From assembly GCA_050749785.1 (NCBI GenBank), contig JBOGSA010000035.1, positions 1 through 44,202 of the forward strand: a stretch of DNA of 44,202 nucleotides, given 5' to 3'. Shown piece after piece: positions 7,408 to 15,842 of this stretch (positions are counted from its first letter, which is position 1; each line of letters begins with the position of its first letter). The notes beneath the pieces are model-generated. The model was not told where the DNA came from. It saw only the letters and a list, made by a program, of their open reading frames with translations, and did not search any database. Source of the stretch: JAGWGI01 sp050749785 (lineage in GTDB: Archaea; Micrarchaeota; Micrarchaeia; Micrarchaeales; CABMGC01). The translations under genes were made by a program, and so were the position numbers.

Positions 7408-8175
7408 TCACTTGCTCGCACTTATTATCTGCTTTAGCACCTTTTTGGTCTCTTCAGGGTCAGATACGCTTATCGACTCTACTCCGATTGCCTTGACTGG
7501 GTAATCATTGCCGCCCTCGAACAACGCATCGCCGACAAAGAGCATCTCCTCAATCTTATAGCCGAAATAGGTCTCTATTTTTCTTATACCATAAGCCTTG
7601 TCTATACCTCTTTTTGTAACGTCTATCGAATTTGTACCCCCAACCCTGACTTCGAATTCCGGTATAAGTTTGTCAAGATAGCTCTTTATCAAAAGCCTCT
7701 TCTTTTGGTCAGGGTCCCACTTGGTTTTGAGCTCCAACGGCGCCTCCTGACCGTTTGCAGAGAATGTTATTTGGGTGCCGCGGTCCTCCAAAACCTGGCC
7801 ATAGACCTTCTCAGGTTTGCTGTACTCTGCCCGATCCAATGCGGTTTCGAAGGCGTTGATTATCCTGATTTTTTGTCCCTCTTCAAGGTCCTCTGAATAG
7901 ACTTTGTTCCATCTTCCTTCCTCAAACCTGTAGAATGCGGTGGCGCAGGTGGGTAAAAGGTAGAGTCTTGAGAACCTTTTTGGTTTGTATTCTAAGCCAC
8001 TGACAAACTGCTTTTGGAATTGCTCAAACCTGCCTCCGCTTATGACTGCAAAGTCCTTGTATTGCAGCAACTCGACAATCAGGCCAGACATCTCGCCGTC
8101 CATTTTTCCCTTGCTTGGTGCAAGCGTTCCGTCAAGATCTGCTATAACAATCTTTTTTGCTCTGTAATCGGTCAT
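7408..8175 (-). CDS. Phosphomannomutase-like HAD hydrolase (eukaryotic PMM type)
   Basis: HAD-superfamily subclass IIB protein of 255 residues. Motif I is IADLDGTLAPSKG with the nucleophile Asp and general acid Asp, motif II is ISGGRFEQ, and motif IV is GDALFEGGND, the form typical of eukaryote-type phosphomannomutase (PMM2). The cap contains VRVGGTNSIDVTKRGIDKAYG, also characteristic of PMM. The likely reaction is interconversion of mannose-6-phosphate and mannose-1-phosphate for GDP-mannose and glycan synthesis; a plain sugar phosphatase role is an alternative. It lies 9 nt downstream of a CDP-alcohol phosphotransferase gene, which would fit a shared role in cell-envelope or lipid synthesis. 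Confidence 0.82.
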   Translation of the reverse strand: MTDYRAKKIVIADLDGTLAPSKGKMDGEMSGLIVELLQYKDFAVISGGRFEQFQKQFVSGLEYKPKRFSRLYLLPTCATAFYRFEEGRWNKVYSEDLEEGQKIRIINAFETALDRAEYSKPEKVYGQVLEDRGTQITFSANGQEAPLELKTKWDPDQKKRLLIKSYLDKLIPEFEVRVGGTNSIDVTKRGIDKAYGIRKIETYFGYKIEEMLFVGDALFEGGNDYPVKAIGVESISVSDPEETKKVLKQIISASK

Positions 8176-8184
8176 CGAATCCGC

Positions 8185-8733
8185 CTATGCAATGCTTTCC
8201 CATATCTCTGCAGCTCCCCTTACAAGAATGTAAGCTACAAGTATGCCCGTCAGAATATATCCGATTGATATTGGCCAGCCTGCGGTGTAGACAAGTGCAA
8301 GATAGATGAAGGTCACAGCCTTGACAACATTTATTCCGCCCCTCCAGATATCTGATGAGTATATTATCTTTGCGAATTTCGTCTTCATCTTCGATGAGGT
8401 GCCCTTTGCACCCATGAGTGCATCGACTAGCGAGTGCCTCACTATTATTATGAACAGCACGAACAGCGGTATTATGTTCAGGTAAGTAAAGACTATCCAG
8501 AACACGTACTCGATTATCCTATCGCTTGCAACATCAAGCCTAGGTCCGTATTTTGACTTGGTTCCATACCTTTTCATGTCCCAGTGCGCCAGCTTTCCAT
8601 CAACCGCATCAAGTATGAACATTATGATTATCAGAGCAACGGTGGGAAGAGGGCTGTATTTTGCAAGTATCATGTATGCTATCAGAAACATCAAGAGTGT
8701 CCTAAACAGCGTTACAGCATCAGCGCTCCTCAT
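8185..8733 (-). CDS. CDP-alcohol phosphatidyltransferase family membrane protein
   Basis: Integral membrane enzyme that transfers a phospho-alcohol from a CDP-alcohol to a lipid or inositol-like acceptor. The catalytic signature is DAVDGKLAHW followed by GPRLDVASD, supplying the four aspartates. Two departures from the consensus D-x2-D-G-x2-A-R-x8-9-G-x3-D-x3-D are visible: the Arg is His, and the spacer to Gly is about 12 residues instead of 8-9. Five to six hydrophobic segments surround it. The frame extends to 8787, but the TATA element at 8758-8769 puts the transcript start near 8738, so ATG 8733 is preferred (182 residues). It is upstream of the PMM-like gene in the same operon. Confidence 0.82.
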   Translation of the reverse strand: MRSADAVTLFRTLLMFLIAYMILAKYSPLPTVALIIIMFILDAVDGKLAHWDMKRYGTKSKYGPRLDVASDRIIEYVFWIVFTYLNIIPLFVLFIIIVRHSLVDALMGAKGTSSKMKTKFAKIIYSSDIWRGGINVVKAVTFIYLALVYTAGWPISIGYILTGILVAYILVRGAAEIWESIA

Positions 8734-8757
8734 CAAATCACAATTATTCATACACCA

Positions 8758-8769
8758 ATATTTATAATA
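8758..8769. promoter_or_regulatory. Shared palindromic TATA element between two divergent genes
   Basis: ATATTTATAATA reads as a TATA box on both strands. It lies about 31 nt upstream of the minus-strand ATG at 8733 and about 47 nt upstream of the plus-strand ATG at 8811. No second TATA-like element is obvious in the 77-nt gap, so one element may drive both the phosphotransferase and ileS. Confidence 0.5.
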
Positions 8770-8810
8770 GCTAATAGCGAAATTCAAGTGGACTCACACA
8801 GTTGTTTTCG

Positions 8811-11800
8811 ATGCAGAATACCGAATTGTTCAAGATAGAAGAGGAGATACTAAAACTATGGGAGGACAACCGCACAAGAGAGAAGGTAAACCAGGCAAAT
8901 AAGGGGAAAAAGAAGTTCTTCTTTTTAGAAGGGCCGCCATACGCCAATGGCGAACTTCACATGGGCCAAATCAGGAACTATGCAAGGAAAGATGCTGTAA
9001 TGCGCTACAAGAGGATGCGCGGATTTGATGTGTTTGATAGGGCAGGCTTTGATGTACACGGTTTGCCGATTGAGAACAAGGCGGAGAAGAAACTTGACGT
9101 TAAATCAAAGAAGGACATAGAGACAACTATAGGCGTGAGCAACTTCATTAACACCTGCATAGAGCTTTACAAGGATTATGTTGATAGGCAGATAAGCGAC
9201 GCTAAGAGATACGGAACCTGGATGGATTTCGACAAGGCATACATACCGGCGTCAGCTGACTACATAAACAAGAGCTGGCAGGTTTTCAAGAGAATATACG
9301 ACAAGAAGCTCGTTTACAGGGCGATTCAGGTAATGCCATATTGTCTTCATTGTGGAACGGTACTTGCAAAAGGCCCGGAGGTGGAGGAGCAGGAAGACAC
9401 CGACCCTTCAGTTTACGTTGCATTCAAGATAAATTCCAAACTCTCAAAGCCGAGGATAAAGATTGGAGAGAATTCACACCTTCTGATCTGGACTACGACT
9501 CCATGGACTCTTCCGGCAAACATGTCGGTTGCAGTCAATCCAAAGGCGCTCTATGTTAGAGTTAGACTTGAAGACAAGGAGTTAATCCTTGCAAAGAACA
9601 GGCTAGAAGCCGTAAGCAAACTTCTTGAAGCCAATCCAATTATTCTTGATGAATTTTACGGTTCGGAATTGGAAGGAATATTCTACCTCAATCCGCTTGA
9701 GGAACACATAAGGAAACAAAAAGAGACAAGAAAATACCACAAGGTAATATTTTCTGAGGAGATGGTAAACCTCGATGATGGAACTGGCATAATTCATATC
9801 GCACCAGCATACGGTCCAGAGGACTTTGCGATCGCAAAGACGAACAAGATACCGCTACTCTCGCTTGTCGATTTGGACGGCAGGTACAATGCGGATGCCG
9901 GTAAGTATGAAGGGAAAGGATTGATACACGAGGCGAACAGGGAGATTGAATCCGAATTGCATTCTACTGGAGCACTCCTTTCAAAGGGATCGATAAGGCA
10001 CAGCTACCCGCACTGCTGGAGGTGCAAGGAAAAGCTCGTCTATTTGCCAACAGAGCAGTGGTTCATCAAGGTGAGCAAGATAAAGGCGAAGATGAAAAAA
10101 GAAGCCGAGAAGGTCTTCTGGTATCCTGCGGAAGGAAAGACTTGGTTTGCAGAGAGTATCGAGTCTGCCCCGGATTGGGTGATAAGTAGGCAGAGGTACT
10201 GGGACATACCGATTCCAATCTGGATATGCGAGGGCTGCAAGGAGCAGAAAGTTGTTGGATCATTCGATGAGCTCAAGGGCGTATCGGGAAAGAGTCTAGA
10301 ATTCACCTCGGAACATCTCCACAAGCCATTCATCGACGATCTTACGATAAAATGCGACAAGTGCGCAGCGCATATGAAACGAACAAAGGATGTTTTTGAT
10401 GTGTGGTATGATTCGGGTGTTGCGCACACTGCGAGCCTTAGCGAGCATGAGTTCAAGGATATGTATGGCAAGGCATTCATATCTGAAGGGCCTGACCAGA
10501 TAAGAGGTTGGTTTGCGACGCTAATGAAAACCGGAGTCGCAGCCTACGGCAAGACACCATTCAAGACACTCATAATGCAGGGATGGGTAGTCGATGCAAA
10601 AGGGGAGGCGATGCACAAGAGCAAGGGCAACTTCGTCACTGCTCATGAGCTAATAAATAAATATTCTATAGACGCAGTCCGCTCATTCATACTCTCTCAC
10701 ACCTCATACGAGATTCTCAAGTTCTCGCACAAGGAGATAGAGGAGATGCAGGGCACGCTCGTTATGCTGTTCAATGTCTCAAATCTTCTAGTCGACTATT
10801 CCAACGCGATAAACTATCAGCCACGCAAGCTCAAGAGATTTAGAAGCACTGTTAACATGGACCCCGAGGACGCATGGATAATATCTAGGCTCAATAGCGT
10901 CATAAAGGAAGCGACCGAGGGAATGGAGGTTTACGAAGTGCAGCGCCTTGTCAACAGCGTAAATGCCTTCATAGTTAATGACCTAAGCAGGTTCTATCTC
11001 AAAATTGCAAAGAAGAAGATACTTGAATCTCCAAAGGCCAAGGCAAAGGCGACAATAGACCTGATAAACAATGTGCTATACAACACACTCCTTCTGCTTG
11101 CGCCGATCTCACCATTCGCAGCAGAGAAGCTCTACACCTCGCGTTACAAGACAAAAGAGAGCGCATTCATGGACAAGTGGCCAAAGTATAACAATGAACT
11201 GATCAATAAGTCGTTAGAAGACGACTTTGCAATCGCAACTGAAACGGTTACTGCAATACTGAGCAGCAGGGAGAAGGCTGCGATAAAGCTCAGGTGGCCG
11301 ATAATGGCAGCTACGGTGGAAGTTAGCAATGATGGTGCAAGGAATTCACTGGAGAGATTGGCGAACATAGTCGAGGAATATACAAACACCAAGAAGCTCA
11401 ACTTGAAGAAAGTAGAGGGAATGAGGGAAGAAGTCAGGCCAAACTTTGCAAAACTCGGCCCATCATTCAAGGAGAACGCCTCTGCTGTTGCGCAAGCACT
11501 CAAGGAGGCCGACGCAGAGAAGCTTAGAAGCGGAGTAGAACAAAGTGGGCATTATCAATTGCATACATCAAAGGGGCCTTTTGAGATAACTTCAGAGCAC
11601 TTCAATCTTGTACAAAAAGTGGAGGAATCAGATGCAGTGTTGTTCAAGTACGGCCGAGTGTCTGTTGACAAAACGGTTAACAAAGAGCTCAGGGACGAGG
11701 CGCTTATCAGGGAGTTCGAGAGAAGGGTGCAGCTGATGAGAAAGGAGTTCAACCTAAAGAAACAGGACAAGATAAGTCTTGGATACATGGCAAGTGGTGA

Positions 11801-11948
11801 GATGGCAGAAGCGGTATCAGGCAATCTGGCAAAGCTCAAGAAGTCGCTAAACGCACCATCCATAAAGGCGCAGCTAAGCAACGAAGGATTATCTCAGGAT
11901 TTCGATATAGAAGGAGAGATAGTTAAAATCTCGATAAATAAGTTCTGA
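8811..11948 (+). CDS. ileS: Isoleucyl-tRNA synthetase
   Basis: Class Ia synthetase of about 1045 residues charging tRNA-Ile. The HIGH equivalent is PYANGELHMGQ near residue 50. The CP1 editing domain contains WTTTPWTLPANMSVAVNP and GTGIIHIAPAYGPEDF. The KMSKS equivalent is AMHKSKGN near residue 600. The anticodon-binding helical domain follows, and a C-terminal extension ends in EIVKISINKF. The AMHKS variant keeps the second Lys and Ser and is also found in other archaeal-type IleRS. TTG at 8802 is also in frame, but ATG 8811 gives a standard start. It is divergent from the CDP-alcohol transferase gene. Confidence 0.95.
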   Translation: MQNTELFKIEEEILKLWEDNRTREKVNQANKGKKKFFFLEGPPYANGELHMGQIRNYARKDAVMRYKRMRGFDVFDRAGFDVHGLPIENKAEKKLDVKSKKDIETTIGVSNFINTCIELYKDYVDRQISDAKRYGTWMDFDKAYIPASADYINKSWQVFKRIYDKKLVYRAIQVMPYCLHCGTVLAKGPEVEEQEDTDPSVYVAFKINSKLSKPRIKIGENSHLLIWTTTPWTLPANMSVAVNPKALYVRVRLEDKELILAKNRLEAVSKLLEANPIILDEFYGSELEGIFYLNPLEEHIRKQKETRKYHKVIFSEEMVNLDDGTGIIHIAPAYGPEDFAIAKTNKIPLLSLVDLDGRYNADAGKYEGKGLIHEANREIESELHSTGALLSKGSIRHSYPHCWRCKEKLVYLPTEQWFIKVSKIKAKMKKEAEKVFWYPAEGKTWFAESIESAPDWVISRQRYWDIPIPIWICEGCKEQKVVGSFDELKGVSGKSLEFTSEHLHKPFIDDLTIKCDKCAAHMKRTKDVFDVWYDSGVAHTASLSEHEFKDMYGKAFISEGPDQIRGWFATLMKTGVAAYGKTPFKTLIMQGWVVDAKGEAMHKSKGNFVTAHELINKYSIDAVRSFILSHTSYEILKFSHKEIEEMQGTLVMLFNVSNLLVDYSNAINYQPRKLKRFRSTVNMDPEDAWIISRLNSVIKEATEGMEVYEVQRLVNSVNAFIVNDLSRFYLKIAKKKILESPKAKAKATIDLINNVLYNTLLLLAPISPFAAEKLYTSRYKTKESAFMDKWPKYNNELINKSLEDDFAIATETVTAILSSREKAAIKLRWPIMAATVEVSNDGARNSLERLANIVEEYTNTKKLNLKKVEGMREEVRPNFAKLGPSFKENASAVAQALKEADAEKLRSGVEQSGHYQLHTSKGPFEITSEHFNLVQKVEESDAVLFKYGRVSVDKTVNKELRDEALIREFERRVQLMRKEFNLKKQDKISLGYMASGEMAEAVSGNLAKLKKSLNAPSIKAQLSNEGLSQDFDIEGEIVKISINKF

Positions 11949-12143
11949 TTATGCGTTCTCTACCGTCGCGCTCTTGAAAGTGCCCCTCTTTTGCATCTTG
12001 GTCCAGTCATCTTTGCAGATGACCAGTCTTGTGGTCTTGGTGACCTTGCGCGAGCTCTTCATGCAATTTACGCAGATCTTCTTCTTGCAGTAGTTGCAGG
12101 TATTGTACTTGAATATGTCCTTGCCGCAGCGCTCACACATCAT
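11949..12143 (-). CDS. Small zinc-finger protein
   Basis: A 64-residue protein starting MMCERCGKDIF. It has six cysteines arranged CxxC (residues 3 and 6), CxxC (14-17), and CxxC (22 and 25), then a seventh in VICKDDWTK. This suits two interleaved zinc sites, like a small treble-clef or B-box-like finger. The C-terminal half is basic (KSSRKVTKTTR), so nucleic-acid or ribosome binding is likely. The frame is open to 12215, but GTGAT lies just before the tandem ATGs at 12143 and an AT-rich TATA-like CTATATTAATA sits about 27 nt upstream. It converges on ileS with no gap. Confidence 0.75.
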   Translation of the reverse strand: MMCERCGKDIFKYNTCNYCKKKICVNCMKSSRKVTKTTRLVICKDDWTKMQKRGTFKSATVENA

Positions 12144-12182
12144 AATTATCACGAATAAATAAGGTATTAATATAGAATTAAG

Positions 12183-12190
12183 TATAAAAG
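12183..12190 (+). promoter_or_regulatory. Strong TATA box between divergent genes
   Basis: TATAAAAG preceded by AATTAAG. It is a near-consensus archaeal TATA box. Predicted transcription start is about 12210, exactly at the ATG (12209) of a very short reading frame, and about 130 nt upstream of gatD, which has its own TATA-like element. Confidence 0.5.
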
Positions 12191-12208
12191 GCTTATCAGA
12201 TGGGGCAA

Positions 12209-12277
12209 ATGGCAACCAAACCGCTCATAGAAAGGATAGATCCAGAGCAGCAGTTCCAGAGTATGAATAGCTGGTAA
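12209..12277 (+). CDS. Possible leaderless micro-protein (22 residues)
   Basis: The frame reads MATKPLIERIDPEQQFQSMN then SW and TAA; an ATG at 12200 adds three residues. It is supported by the strong TATA box whose expected start site coincides with the ATG at 12209, and by a protein-like composition. It matches no family I know. It could also be a short non-coding transcript or leader; at this length coding capacity cannot be shown from one genome. Confidence 0.3.
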   Translation: MATKPLIERIDPEQQFQSMNSW

Positions 12278-12307
12278 TGAGCTTTCCTAATCTCTTTTCA
12301 CAAAACC

Positions 12308-12316
12308 ATTTTAAAC
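12308..12316 (+). promoter_or_regulatory. TATA-like element for gatD
   Basis: ATTTTAAAC centred about 26 nt upstream of the gatD ATG at 12338, compatible with a leaderless mRNA. Confidence 0.45.
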
Positions 12317-12337
12317 CTCTTTATCCTATCTTCAGCT

Positions 12338-13672
12338 ATGTATTCCAAGGAGCTAGAATCTCTATTCAAAAAAGCGGAAGTTTCAGTAGGCGACACCATT
12401 AAACTTCTTAATGGGAAAGACACTTTTACGGGAGTCGTGATGCCTCGCCCAGAGATTGGCGATGATTCGATACTTGTAATCAAGCAGGAGAACGGCTATA
12501 ACATGGGAATCAAGATAGGAAAAGGAGCAAAGATAGAGAAGGTGAACGTTGCGAAGAAGACCTTCTCATTTCCCAAGGTTGAACCAAGGGACAACCACTC
12601 ACTTCCAAAGGTTACGCTAATCTACACTGGCGGAACAATCGGCAGCAAGGTGGATTACACCAGCGGCGGCGTCTACACAACCACAAAACCCGACGAACTG
12701 CTTGCAGAAATACCAGAATTAGGTGACATAGCAAGTCTGGAAATATCCAATCCCTTCAGCATTCTTTCAGAGGATATGACATACAAAGAGTGGCAGGTTA
12801 TTGCCGAGCATGTAGCCAAGGCATTTAATGAGGGTGCAAGGGGAGTTGTTATCTCTCACGGGACCGATACAATGCATTATTCCTCTTCTGCAATAAGTTT
12901 CATGTTGTCAGGACTCAATGGTCCTGTAGTTTATACCGGGGCTCAAAGAAGCCCAGACCGTGGGTCAAGCGATGCATTCCTCAACGTGATCGCTGCTGCA
13001 CAGGTTGCTGCAAAGAGCAATGTCGCAGAGGTTGGAATCTGCATGCATGGAAGCTCTTCAGACAATTATTGCGACTTTATCAGGGGCACAAAGGTGCGAA
13101 AGATGCATACCTCGCGAAGGGACGCATTCAAGGCAATAAACAACATTCCAATTGCACGAGTTATGACTGGAGGTGCAATCGAATATCTCTCAGACCATAG
13201 GGAAATATCAAGTGGCACCAAATCAAAGGTCGTTGCCAACACAAAATTTGAGCCAAAGGTTGCACTCATTAAAGTTTATCCAAATTCCGAACCTGGCATA
13301 ATAGAATATTACACCTCCAAGGGTTACAAGGGCCTCATTCTTGAGGGTACTGGTTTGGGGCATGTGCCAACTACACCAAGCATCAAAGGTCTATCTTGGA
13401 TACCTGCGATCAAGAAGGCGGTTGATTCCGGGGTGATCGTGGGACTTGCATCGCAGACTCTCTACGGGCGCACGAACGATAAGGTGTATCGCAATCTGCG
13501 CGAGGTGGCAAATGCAGGGGCCATACACTGCGAGGACATGCTTCCTGAGGTTGCTTACGTGAAGCTGGGCTGGCTACTTGCAAACCACAAAAAAGAGGAA
13601 GTCCCAAGACTTCTTAGAACCAACCTTGTCGGGGAAATAACTGAAAGGATAGAGACGGACTGGTATATGTGA
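12338..13672 (+). CDS. gatD: Glu-tRNA(Gln) amidotransferase subunit D
   Basis: Asparaginase-like subunit of the archaea-specific GatDE complex that converts Glu-tRNA-Gln to Gln-tRNA-Gln; GatD releases ammonia from glutamine or asparagine. Residues 1-85 form the small N-terminal beta domain. The asparaginase domain has LIYTGGTIGSKVDY (nucleophile Thr near residue 97), VISHGTDTMHYSS (second Thr/Asp pair), the TGAQRSPDRGSSDA loop and a C-terminal ILEGTGLGHVP. The length of 444 is typical of GatD and too long for a plain asparaginase. Its partner gatE lies about 7.6 kb downstream on the same strand. Confidence 0.95.
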   Translation: MYSKELESLFKKAEVSVGDTIKLLNGKDTFTGVVMPRPEIGDDSILVIKQENGYNMGIKIGKGAKIEKVNVAKKTFSFPKVEPRDNHSLPKVTLIYTGGTIGSKVDYTSGGVYTTTKPDELLAEIPELGDIASLEISNPFSILSEDMTYKEWQVIAEHVAKAFNEGARGVVISHGTDTMHYSSSAISFMLSGLNGPVVYTGAQRSPDRGSSDAFLNVIAAAQVAAKSNVAEVGICMHGSSSDNYCDFIRGTKVRKMHTSRRDAFKAINNIPIARVMTGGAIEYLSDHREISSGTKSKVVANTKFEPKVALIKVYPNSEPGIIEYYTSKGYKGLILEGTGLGHVPTTPSIKGLSWIPAIKKAVDSGVIVGLASQTLYGRTNDKVYRNLREVANAGAIHCEDMLPEVAYVKLGWLLANHKKEEVPRLLRTNLVGEITERIETDWYM

Positions 13673-13673
13673 A

Positions 13674-14069
13674 TCACTGGATTTCACTGGTCCTGACAGT
13701 TTTTATATAGGATCCAATCTTATTTACCATCTTCTTGTCTTCTGTGACTAATGTTATCCCGGTATATTTTGCACAATAAACATAGGAAGCATCATAGAAT
13801 GAAAGGCCGAAAGTCACCGCAACATCAAGTATGTTTTTTGCAATTCCTTCTATATCTAATATACTCATCTCCCCAAGCCACTCGTCTAGTATGCCCAAAA
13901 ATTCGAGCTGCTGCGCCTTTGTATATGTCTTGCGCACCACTCCTTCAACCAGGATTGCGTTTCCAATCTCATATCTGGCAAGCCTGAGTGTATAATTTCC
14001 CTCAAGCCTCTCTCCTAGACCTAATCTTACTGCAGTCAGGATGGCTGATGCATCAAACAGGTATGTCAT
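13674..14069 (-). CDS. vapC: VapC-type PIN-domain toxin
   Basis: A 131-residue PIN-domain ribonuclease. Acidic metal ligands are visible as FDASAIL (Asp6), the Glu in RYEIGNAI, FYDASYV and TEDKKMV, in the canonical order and spacing. VapC toxins typically cleave tRNA or rRNA when the antitoxin is degraded. The gene overlaps the upstream antitoxin gene by 4 nt (ATGA type), so they are translationally coupled. It converges on gatD with a 1-nt gap. Confidence 0.85.
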   Translation of the reverse strand: MTYLFDASAILTAVRLGLGERLEGNYTLRLARYEIGNAILVEGVVRKTYTKAQQLEFLGILDEWLGEMSILDIEGIAKNILDVAVTFGLSFYDASYVYCAKYTGITLVTEDKKMVNKIGSYIKTVRTSEIQ

Positions 14070-14302
14070 CGACTATCCCTCCCCTCCCTTATATCCCTGA
14101 CTATGTCTTCCACTGACATTTTCCTCGCAAGTTCCTGAGCAATTTTTAATTTCACCTTCAGCTTACCGAGTCTCTGCCGTGTCAGTGCATCCTCTATTGC
14201 CTCCTTAAACACTAACGAAGGCTTTATGCCTAGCCTGCGCATCTTCGCCCTTAGTTTTATCGATATCTTCGCTGACACAGTGACATACCTCTCTTTTTCC
14301 AT
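14066..14302 (-). CDS. vapB: VapB-type antitoxin
   Basis: A 78-residue protein with an N-terminal beta strand and helix pattern (ERYVTVSAKISIKLRAKMRR) like ribbon-helix-helix DNA-binding antitoxins. It is followed by a helical, charged tail (SVEDIVRDIREGR) that would bind the toxin. It is first in the operon with vapC, overlapping by 4 nt. A TATA box 25 nt upstream predicts a leaderless transcript, and a perfect palindrome next to it is the probable autoregulatory operator. Confidence 0.8.
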   Translation of the reverse strand: MEKERYVTVSAKISIKLRAKMRRLGIKPSLVFKEAIEDALTRQRLGKLKVKLKIAQELARKMSVEDIVRDIREGRDSR

Positions 14303-14322
14303 AAATCTATTTTTCTGGTAAG

Positions 14323-14346
14323 ATTTATATACTACTTTGGTAGTAT
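14323..14346 (-). promoter_or_regulatory. vapBC promoter with palindromic operator
   Basis: On the minus strand a TATA box (TATATAAAT, 14323-14331) lies 25 nt upstream of the vapB ATG. Overlapping it is a perfect 7-bp inverted repeat, ATACTAC at 14329-14335 and GTAGTAT at 14340-14346, with a 4-nt spacer. A dimeric ribbon-helix-helix antitoxin bound here would block TBP. Confidence 0.6.
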
Positions 14347-14474
14347 GAATATACTAAAATAATAGTCTAAACTATAAGCGCAACAATGATATAAAAATCC
14401 ATAGGAAAAAATCCTCATTTTTTCAAAAGATTTAAAAAGTAAGAAGCAGACAAAACATCTCCGATAGGTGCCCA

Positions 14475-15689
14475 TTAGATAATTACTACAATTGTCTTGC
14501 CGTAATAATCCTGGAAGCCCTTCTCAATTGCAGCCTTAAGCGAGATTTGCGATTTTGTAATGCTTTCAATCTCACTTTCCATTCTTGCAATCTCCTGCGC
14601 AGATTTGGTTTTGTTCTCTTTTCCCTTCCTAAGTTCATCATGCAGCCTTTCAAGTATTTTGAGCTCTCCCTCAAGCCCTGATTTCTTCTGTTGCAATGAC
14701 CTACGCGAATCTATCATATAATATATATCCGAATTCAGCAGCATTGATATCGCGCTCATCACAACCTCTCCATTCTTCACTTCAACAGCACCTGACGCCA
14801 CTTCCTTTTCCAGTTCCTGCACTAGCGACCTGAATTCTTCATAGTCTGTCTGGCTGTGCATGTTTCCCATCGGATCCATTATGAAAGTGTTCAGCGGCCT
14901 TTTTCTTGTGTGGATGTGGTCTAGTTTCTTTGAGGCCCTATCAAGCGGCGCTGTAAGTGACTCTATCTTCACCATGAGATGATGCACTTCTCCATCAATC
15001 TTTAAGATCTCATCCTTCTTTTCAAAGAGCCTTTCTAGCGCCTCTGCCTCGTTCTTGTCCACTTCTACTACCTTACCTGTTCCTATATTTTCCTTTAGCA
15101 TTTTCACGCCTTCTAGGGCAGCGACTAATTCCTCGTTCTTGAGGCTCAGAGTCGAGATGTTCTGCATGATCATACCGCATGTGTCGAAGTCGTCGATTCT
15201 TCTATCCAGTTCGCCCTTGAGTGTCTGCATCAGCTTCTCGATTGTGGTGAATGAGCGCTTCAGGTCGGCAAGATGGTATGAGTAGCAATACATAATCTCC
15301 TTGTATTTTGCGTTTGTGGTCAAAACTCTATTGTCCATTTCCTCGACGTTCGCAAGCAGCTGTTTGTATCTAGCGTACACGTTCTGAATGTCCACATCCA
15401 GATTTAGTTCTTCGGCGATGTGCTGCAACTGGTGCGCATATCCCACTTTCTGTGTCTTTATCGAATTTATGTTAAAAGACCACAGACCCTCAGTATAAGG
15501 TTCTACCTCAAGCTTGCCGAGCCTCGCGCAGAATTCGATAAATTGGCCCTTTGCACTCTGTAGTTCCTTTGTTATACTCGCACCTTTTGATTCAAGTGAG
15601 CTCATCTTCTTATTGAATATAGAATTAAGAAGCTCTGCAAGTGCGTCTACACCTACTTCCTCCGCCTTTCCACCTCTTCCAAACAGCAT
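14475..15689 (-). CDS. Coiled-coil protein of unknown function
   Basis: A 404-residue cytoplasmic protein made of long charged helices. Coiled-coil regions are likely at about residues 20-55, 105-190, 215-260, 290-310 and 335-395, with a non-helical GKTIVVII end. No Walker motif, membrane segment or cysteine cluster is seen. It resembles a scaffold or cytoskeletal/chromosome-organising protein in architecture only; I cannot assign a family. The glycine-rich start MLFGRGGKAEEVG is followed by a conserved-looking DALAELLNSIF. The neighbouring ParA/MinD-like gene is divergent, so a link to positioning or segregation is possible but unproven. Confidence 0.75.
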   Translation of the reverse strand: MLFGRGGKAEEVGVDALAELLNSIFNKKMSSLESKGASITKELQSAKGQFIEFCARLGKLEVEPYTEGLWSFNINSIKTQKVGYAHQLQHIAEELNLDVDIQNVYARYKQLLANVEEMDNRVLTTNAKYKEIMYCYSYHLADLKRSFTTIEKLMQTLKGELDRRIDDFDTCGMIMQNISTLSLKNEELVAALEGVKMLKENIGTGKVVEVDKNEAEALERLFEKKDEILKIDGEVHHLMVKIESLTAPLDRASKKLDHIHTRKRPLNTFIMDPMGNMHSQTDYEEFRSLVQELEKEVASGAVEVKNGEVVMSAISMLLNSDIYYMIDSRRSLQQKKSGLEGELKILERLHDELRKGKENKTKSAQEIARMESEIESITKSQISLKAAIEKGFQDYYGKTIVVII

Positions 15690-15804
15690 AAGACCCCTGC
15701 ATCCCTTTCAATCCATTTAGGAATCAGCATCTTTTATAGACAAGTGTGCCTGAAACGAAACATTGGACAACGTTTTTAAATCGAGAGAAACCAGAGTCTA
15801 AATA

Positions 15805-15828
15805 GGTATAAGAGAGTTGCCTGGCAAC
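15805..15828 (+). promoter_or_regulatory. Promoter and dyad operator for the ParA-like gene
   Basis: TATA-like GGTATAAGA at 15805-15813 is followed by GTTGCCTGGCAAC at 15816-15828, a perfect 6-bp dyad around one base. Transcription would start near 15835, just past the dyad, so a bound dimeric protein would block initiation. Confidence 0.45.
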
Positions 15829-15842
15829 TATTGGTTGAAGCG

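Noticed and set aside
12144..12215. N-terminal extension of the zinc-finger protein
   Set aside because: Hydrophobic AT-rich stretch crosses the promoter region; the Shine-Dalgarno motif and TATA position support the start at 12143.
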